A DNA stretch of 6,181 nucleotides from Oscillospiraceae bacterium (GTDB lineage: Bacteria; Bacillota; Clostridia; Oscillospirales; Acutalibacteraceae). The position numbers and the translations under genes are program-made. The stretch is taken from NCBI GenBank assembly GCA_031273775.1, contig JAISRF010000252.1:1-6181 (forward strand), in the 5' to 3' direction. The first letter of the stretch is position 1. Every line of letters begins with the position of its first letter. This document shows positions 5,952-6,181 of the stretch, in pieces. Under the pieces are notes generated by a model, which saw nothing but the letters and a program-made list of their open reading frames with translations, was not told the DNA's origin and did no database searches.

Positions 5952-6181
5952 ATGAACGCAAAATATGATATTGCCGCGTATGTGTGGCCGGCATATACCC
6001 CGAACGACCAACGCAGCCGCATTTTCTGGCCGGAAGGCATTGGAGAATGGCAAAGTGTTAAGAATGCCGTAAAAAAGTTTGAGGGGCATTCATGGCCGCG
6101 GAAACCTCTGTGGGGTTATGTTAACGAAGCCGACCCCTATGTGATGGAAATGGAGATTGAAGCCGCCACCGATTTTGGGGT
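5952..6181 (+). CDS. GH99-like / WbsX-family protein (3' partial)
   Basis: Seventy-six codons are visible before the right edge. The translation opens MNAKYDIAAYVWPAYTPNDQ and continues IFWPEGIGEWQSVKNA, FEGHSWPRKPLWGYVNEADPYVMEMEIEAATDFG. This matches the N-terminus of the GH99-like domain (Glyco_tran_WbsX family): the first beta strand with AxYxPxY, the W-x-E-G-x-x-E-W motif, and the PLWGY-EADP-VM stretch. Members are annotated either as polysaccharide-biosynthesis glycosyltransferases (WbsX) or as glycoside hydrolases of GH99-like fold. No signal peptide is present at this start, so it is probably cytoplasmic. Next to a surface glycosidase, a catabolic hydrolase role is more likely than synthesis (inference). 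Catalytic residues lie beyond the window. Confidence 0.88.
   Translation, partial: MNAKYDIAAYVWPAYTPNDQRSRIFWPEGIGEWQSVKNAVKKFEGHSWPRKPLWGYVNEADPYVMEMEIEAATDFG

Overview
The window holds five genes, all on the + strand. Gaps between them are short (98, 29, 49 and 58 nt), so they could be one transcription unit, although no promoter or terminator is clear. The first gene is cut by the left edge and the last by the right edge. The likely source is a Gram-positive anaerobe of the Clostridia (Oscillospiraceae/Ruminococcaceae-like), perhaps from a gut, rumen or digester. That is inferred from Listeria-Bacteroides (Flg_new) repeats, a short 'MKKxYxxPxL' peptide typical of Clostridia, strong AGGAG-type ribosome binding sites and the set of carbohydrate-active enzymes. 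It is not proven.

Layout: (1) 1-1613, the C-terminal part of a large secreted protein. It has an unrecognised segment, three Flg_new repeats and a C-terminal module of about 236 residues. (2) 1712-1861, a 49-residue peptide gene with a good ribosome binding site. (3) 1891-3582, a secreted alpha/beta hydrolase (carbohydrate-esterase type) carrying a second copy of the same C-terminal module. (4) 3632-5893, a probable lipoprotein glycoside hydrolase with DUF5060, DUF4038 (apiosidase-like), collagen-binding-like and F5/8 type C-like domains. (5) 5952 to the edge, the start of a GH99-like/WbsX-family protein with no signal peptide.

Read together, this looks like a small locus for breaking down a decorated plant or host polysaccharide. 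The esterase would remove acyl groups, the surface lipoprotein would cleave a glycosidic side chain, and the GH99-like protein may act on products inside the cell. The most unusual point is the C-terminal module shared by proteins 1 and 3. The two copies are about two-thirds identical by eye and include exact 41- and 50-bp DNA matches, although the domains in front of them are unrelated. I cannot name the module. It behaves like a portable targeting or binding unit, and the 49-residue peptide gene sits between its two copies. Genes 4 and 5 lack the module, and gene 4 is visibly more A+T-rich than genes 1 and 3, which hints at a different history.
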